NCBI GenBank assembly: GCA_039029235.1
Contig: JBCCGO010000018.1
Location: forward strand, 1 to 18,904
DNA from: JBCBRR01 sp039029235
GTDB lineage: Bacteria > Bacteroidota > Bacteroidia > Cytophagales > Amoebophilaceae
Reading direction: 5' to 3'
DNA: 18,904 bases
The notes below the pieces were generated by a model. That model was not told where the DNA came from, searched no databases, and saw nothing but the letters and a program-made list of their open reading frames with translations. Position 1 is the stretch's first letter. Each line of letters starts with the position of its first letter. This document shows positions 15,609 to 18,904 of the stretch, one piece after another. A program made the position numbers and the translations under genes.

Positions 15609-15923
15609 ATGCAAGATCAACCACAAGCCAAGCAAACAGCGCCAACGTCTCCGGACACTTTACCAGAAAGTAAAGATAGTCTCGTAGCAGGAAGAGCCAG
15701 CCAGAAGTTCCAGAGACCTAAGAACAACAAACTTCTCAGCAGCTATTGCGCCGCTGCTAGCCTCAGTTTTCAGATGATGGCCATCATGGGCACAGCCTAC
15801 TGGGTAGGACTAAAGCTAGATCAGTATTTTCACCCCACCCTTCCTATTTTTTCGTCCCTGCTTACTGTAGGAGCCATTGTGCTGAGCATCTATGTACTCA
15901 TCAGCAAAGCCACTAAAATGTGA
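15609..15923 (+). CDS. AtpZ/AtpI-family membrane protein
   Basis: A 104-residue protein with a polar, Pro- and Gln-rich N-terminus (1-42) and two membrane helices (about 46-66 and 79-98). The family motif at the first helix is FQMMAIMGTAYWVGLKLDQYF (54-74), with the glycine and LD pair typical of AtpZ. Homologues sit at the head of F1Fo ATP synthase operons and are thought to help Fo assembly or Mg2+/Ca2+ handling at the membrane. Here no atpB or other ATP synthase gene follows; the next 500 bp look degenerate, then groES begins. The gene is therefore separated from the operon it normally leads. It starts with ATG at 15609. Confidence 0.82.
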   Translation: MQDQPQAKQTAPTSPDTLPESKDSLVAGRASQKFQRPKNNKLLSSYCAAASLSFQMMAIMGTAYWVGLKLDQYFHPTLPIFSSLLTVGAIVLSIYVLISKATKM

Positions 15924-16125
15924 CCCGTGTAGACGGCTAGGAATTTTACAAGCAGCCTATAAGAGTACCCTGTCCCTACAATGATCCAACAATATGCGCT
16001 GGGAGCAGACCATGGATCCTGGGATGATCAAAAGGAGTTGGTACCTCAGGCATTCCCTAGCGTTTGGCTACCCCTCCACGATGTTGACAATATAAGAAGT
16101 TACAAATGGCCGATGCCCAAAGCAA

Positions 16126-16347
16126 CTACAGCCCTAGGCGATCCTGTGCGAAGTTGCATAACTTCAGCCATGCCATAGCCAGTGCTAGGACCAGGAGGTT
16201 AAAGCCAGCCCCAGCTACCATGGCTTGCTGGAAAGATGTAATTTTGTCAGACACAGCCTCTCGTTCTGTCTCGTACAGGGCCAGCCAGTCGCTGGCAGTA
16301 ACTACCCGATACTGAGAGAAGCCTTTGGCATAAAATATGTAAGAAGA
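16126..16347 (-). pseudogene. Possible membrane-protein fragment without a start codon
   Basis: This 73-codon open run on the minus strand begins right after an in-frame stop and has no ATG before its helical middle. It reads KGFSQYRVVTASDW, then ETEREAVSDKITSFQQAM, then a hydrophobic stretch GAGFNLLVLALAMAWLKL, and ends in TAG. Composition looks protein-like, but no family is recognised. It may be the decayed tail or middle of a membrane protein, or chance. Confidence 0.25.
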
Positions 16348-16379
16348 TTATAGAGAAGTTCACGAGACGAGCGATTAAC

Positions 16380-16407
16380 ATATCATATTAATATCATATT
16401 AAATTTA
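16380..16407 (+). promoter_or_regulatory. AT-rich direct repeat and likely promoter of groES-groEL
   Basis: ATATCATATTA occurs twice in tandem (16380-16390 and 16391-16401). It is followed by TAAATTTA (16400-16407), one base off the Bacteroidota TAnnTTTG box, 22-29 bp before the groES ATG. No CIRCE operator (TTAGCACTC-N9-GAGTGCTAA) is seen, so HrcA control is not supported here. Confidence 0.4.
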
Positions 16408-16428
16408 CCCAAAACAAATCATGAGCGT

Positions 16429-16707
16429 ATGAGTATAGTAAACATCAAACCCTTGGCTGATAGAGTTCTGATAGAGCCTGCAGCTGCAGAAGAGAAAACT
16501 ACAGGTGGCATTATCATCCCTGATACTGCCCGAGAAAAGCCCCAGAAAGGCAAAGTTGTTGCCGTGGGCCCCGGTAAGAAAGATGAGCCCCTGACGGTCA
16601 AAGAGGGAGATCAAGTACTCTATGGTAAATATGGCGGTACTGAACTCACCCTAGAAGGCAAGGACTACCTGATCATGAGAGAGGCAGACATTTACGCGAT
16701 CATCTAA
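16429..16707 (+). CDS. groES: Co-chaperonin GroES
   Basis: A 92-residue protein, normal for GroES, which forms the heptameric lid of the GroEL chamber. Landmarks: the start [21 protein letters not shown] (4-24), the mobile loop [15 protein letters not shown] (24-38, hydrophobic GGIIIP contacts GroEL), [10 protein letters not shown] (40-49), [11 protein letters not shown] (63-73) and the C-terminal [13 protein letters not shown]. The ATG at 16429 was chosen over the one at 16420, which runs into TGA after three codons. groEL follows 53 bp later, forming the usual two-gene operon. Confidence 0.97.
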   Translation: MSIVNIKPLADRVLIEPAAAEEKTTGGIIIPDTAREKPQKGKVVAVGPGKKDEPLTVKEGDQVLYGKYGGTELTLEGKDYLIMREADIYAII

Positions 16708-16721
16708 AAGCGAATCTGTGA

Positions 16722-18398
<1,677 letters not shown>

Positions 18399-18423
18399 CA
18401 CCCAGGCTGCATGGCTAGTTAAG

Positions 18424-18455
18424 AAAACCTGAGGCGCAAGCCTTGGGTTTTTTTA
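18424..18455 (+). terminator. Rho-independent terminator of groES-groEL
   Basis: A 10-bp stem AACCTGAGGC (18426-18435) pairs with 18440-18449, including two G-U wobbles, around a GCAA tetraloop. It runs into T residues to 18454. It lies 25 bp past the groEL stop and points the same way. Confidence 0.85.
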
Positions 18456-18904
18456 TAGCTACCAGCTACAGCCCCAACTTTCATAGCATAACCCAACGCC
18501 ACGAACCAGCCTCGGAAAAGGGCTCGCACTTTAGGTAGCAGCGCTAGCCCACTAGGTGAGAACGTAGACTTGCCGAGAAGTTCTTATCCCCCATCTTTAG
18601 GAGTAAAATATAGCGCGAGCGAGTATTTATTGTAGCGTAACCTACGAATATCAGTTGTCCTCGAGAGCGGGCTCGCACTTTAGGTAGAGGACCTGGCTTA
18701 CTAGGTGAGCACGTAGGCTTGCAGAGAAGTTCTATTGCTATATTTGGTCTGAAACCAAACTTAAGCTAGGAGCGTTAGCTGATTAGGTTGGAACTTTAAC
18801 AAGGTAAATTTAGCTTGTAGAAGAAACGCTTAGTGAAACCTTGTAACAACCCCCAAACCATTAGAGCGATGAATACTAGGGACGTTAAACTAACTAACTG
18901 CGAC
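18456..18904. other. Non-coding end of window
   Basis: No ORF, tRNA or rRNA is recognised. It holds the two copies of the 75-bp repeat and, near 18744-18760, a short TTTGGT/ACCAAA inverted repeat. The last 140 bp may be upstream sequence of a gene outside the window. Confidence 0.5.
18510..18733. repeat. Two copies of a 75-bp intergenic repeat, 149 bp apart
   Basis: Copy A (18510-18584) and copy B (18659-18733) agree at 61 of 75 positions by hand alignment. Shared blocks are GGGCTCGCACTTTAGGTAG, ACTAGGTGAG and GAGAAGTTCT. The middle segment (about 30-41) varies most. Neither copy has an ORF. A weaker relative appears at about 6455-6530. This suggests a dispersed intergenic family. Confidence 0.75.

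Larger units (their letters stand above)
15924..16428. other. Interval between atpZ-like gene and groES, probably degenerate
   Basis: Two short plus-strand frames (15981-16178 and 16106-16315) have no recognisable product and overlap each other out of frame. A minus-strand open run at 16126-16347 encodes a possible membrane-protein fragment (listed separately). The groES promoter and an 11-bp tandem repeat occupy the last 50 bp. Confidence 0.5.

Noticed and set aside
16340..16428. CIRCE/HrcA operator upstream of groES
   Set aside because: No TTAGCACTC or GAGTGCTAA inverted repeat is present.
18734..18904. tRNA, tmRNA or rRNA start at the window end
   Set aside because: No cloverleaf, TPsiC-like motif or conserved RNA core could be found.

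Overview
The window looks like a chromosome segment of a host-dependent Bacteroidota bacterium, most like the Amoebophilus/Cardinium group. This rests on a Bacteroidota-type GroEL and GroES, a Bacteroidota-style AtpZ, a small HsdR_N-like protein and peroxiredoxin, and above all an NTT-family ATP/ADP translocase, the hallmark of bacteria that import host nucleotides. Base composition looks near 50% GC by eye, richer than I would expect for known members of that group, so the genus is left open.

Bases 1-5355 hold the most interesting part: a complete diversity-generating retroelement (DGR). It has a large target protein (NACHT NTPase, HEAT repeats, C-terminal variable domain; cut off at its 5' end by the window edge), a DGR-type reverse transcriptase on the opposite strand, an Avd accessory protein, and an 84-nt template repeat (TR). 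The TR matches the 84-nt variable repeat (VR) at the 3' end of the target gene without gaps. All 14 differences fall on TR adenines, and all 63 non-adenine positions are identical. The inferred cycle is: TR RNA is copied by RT-Avd with errors at adenines, and the cDNA replaces the VR. This changes eight surface residues of a C-type-lectin-like domain carried by an NLR-like protein. The gene order is unusual: TR and RT lie on one strand and avd lies between them on the other.

Bases 5356-6583 are non-coding and rich in GC palindromes, including about 3.5 copies of a 201-bp tandem unit. Bases 6584-10025 encode the ATP/ADP translocase, a 2-Cys peroxiredoxin and a DMT-family permease broken by one missing base. 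Bases 10140-14435 form a minus-strand housekeeping run, tilS-ruvB-folA-cinA. Bases 14436-15079 hold a decayed PD-(D/E)XK transposase-like gene. Next come a small HsdR_N-like nuclease-fold gene and a divergent, isolated atpZ-like gene, about 500 bp of largely degenerate sequence, and the groES-groEL operon with a clear terminator. The last 450 bp are non-coding, with a 75-bp repeat present twice.

Overall the segment mixes core repair, translation, folate and chaperone genes with host-exploitation genes and decaying genes, as expected of a host-restricted genome. The DGR-armed NLR-like protein is the standout system.
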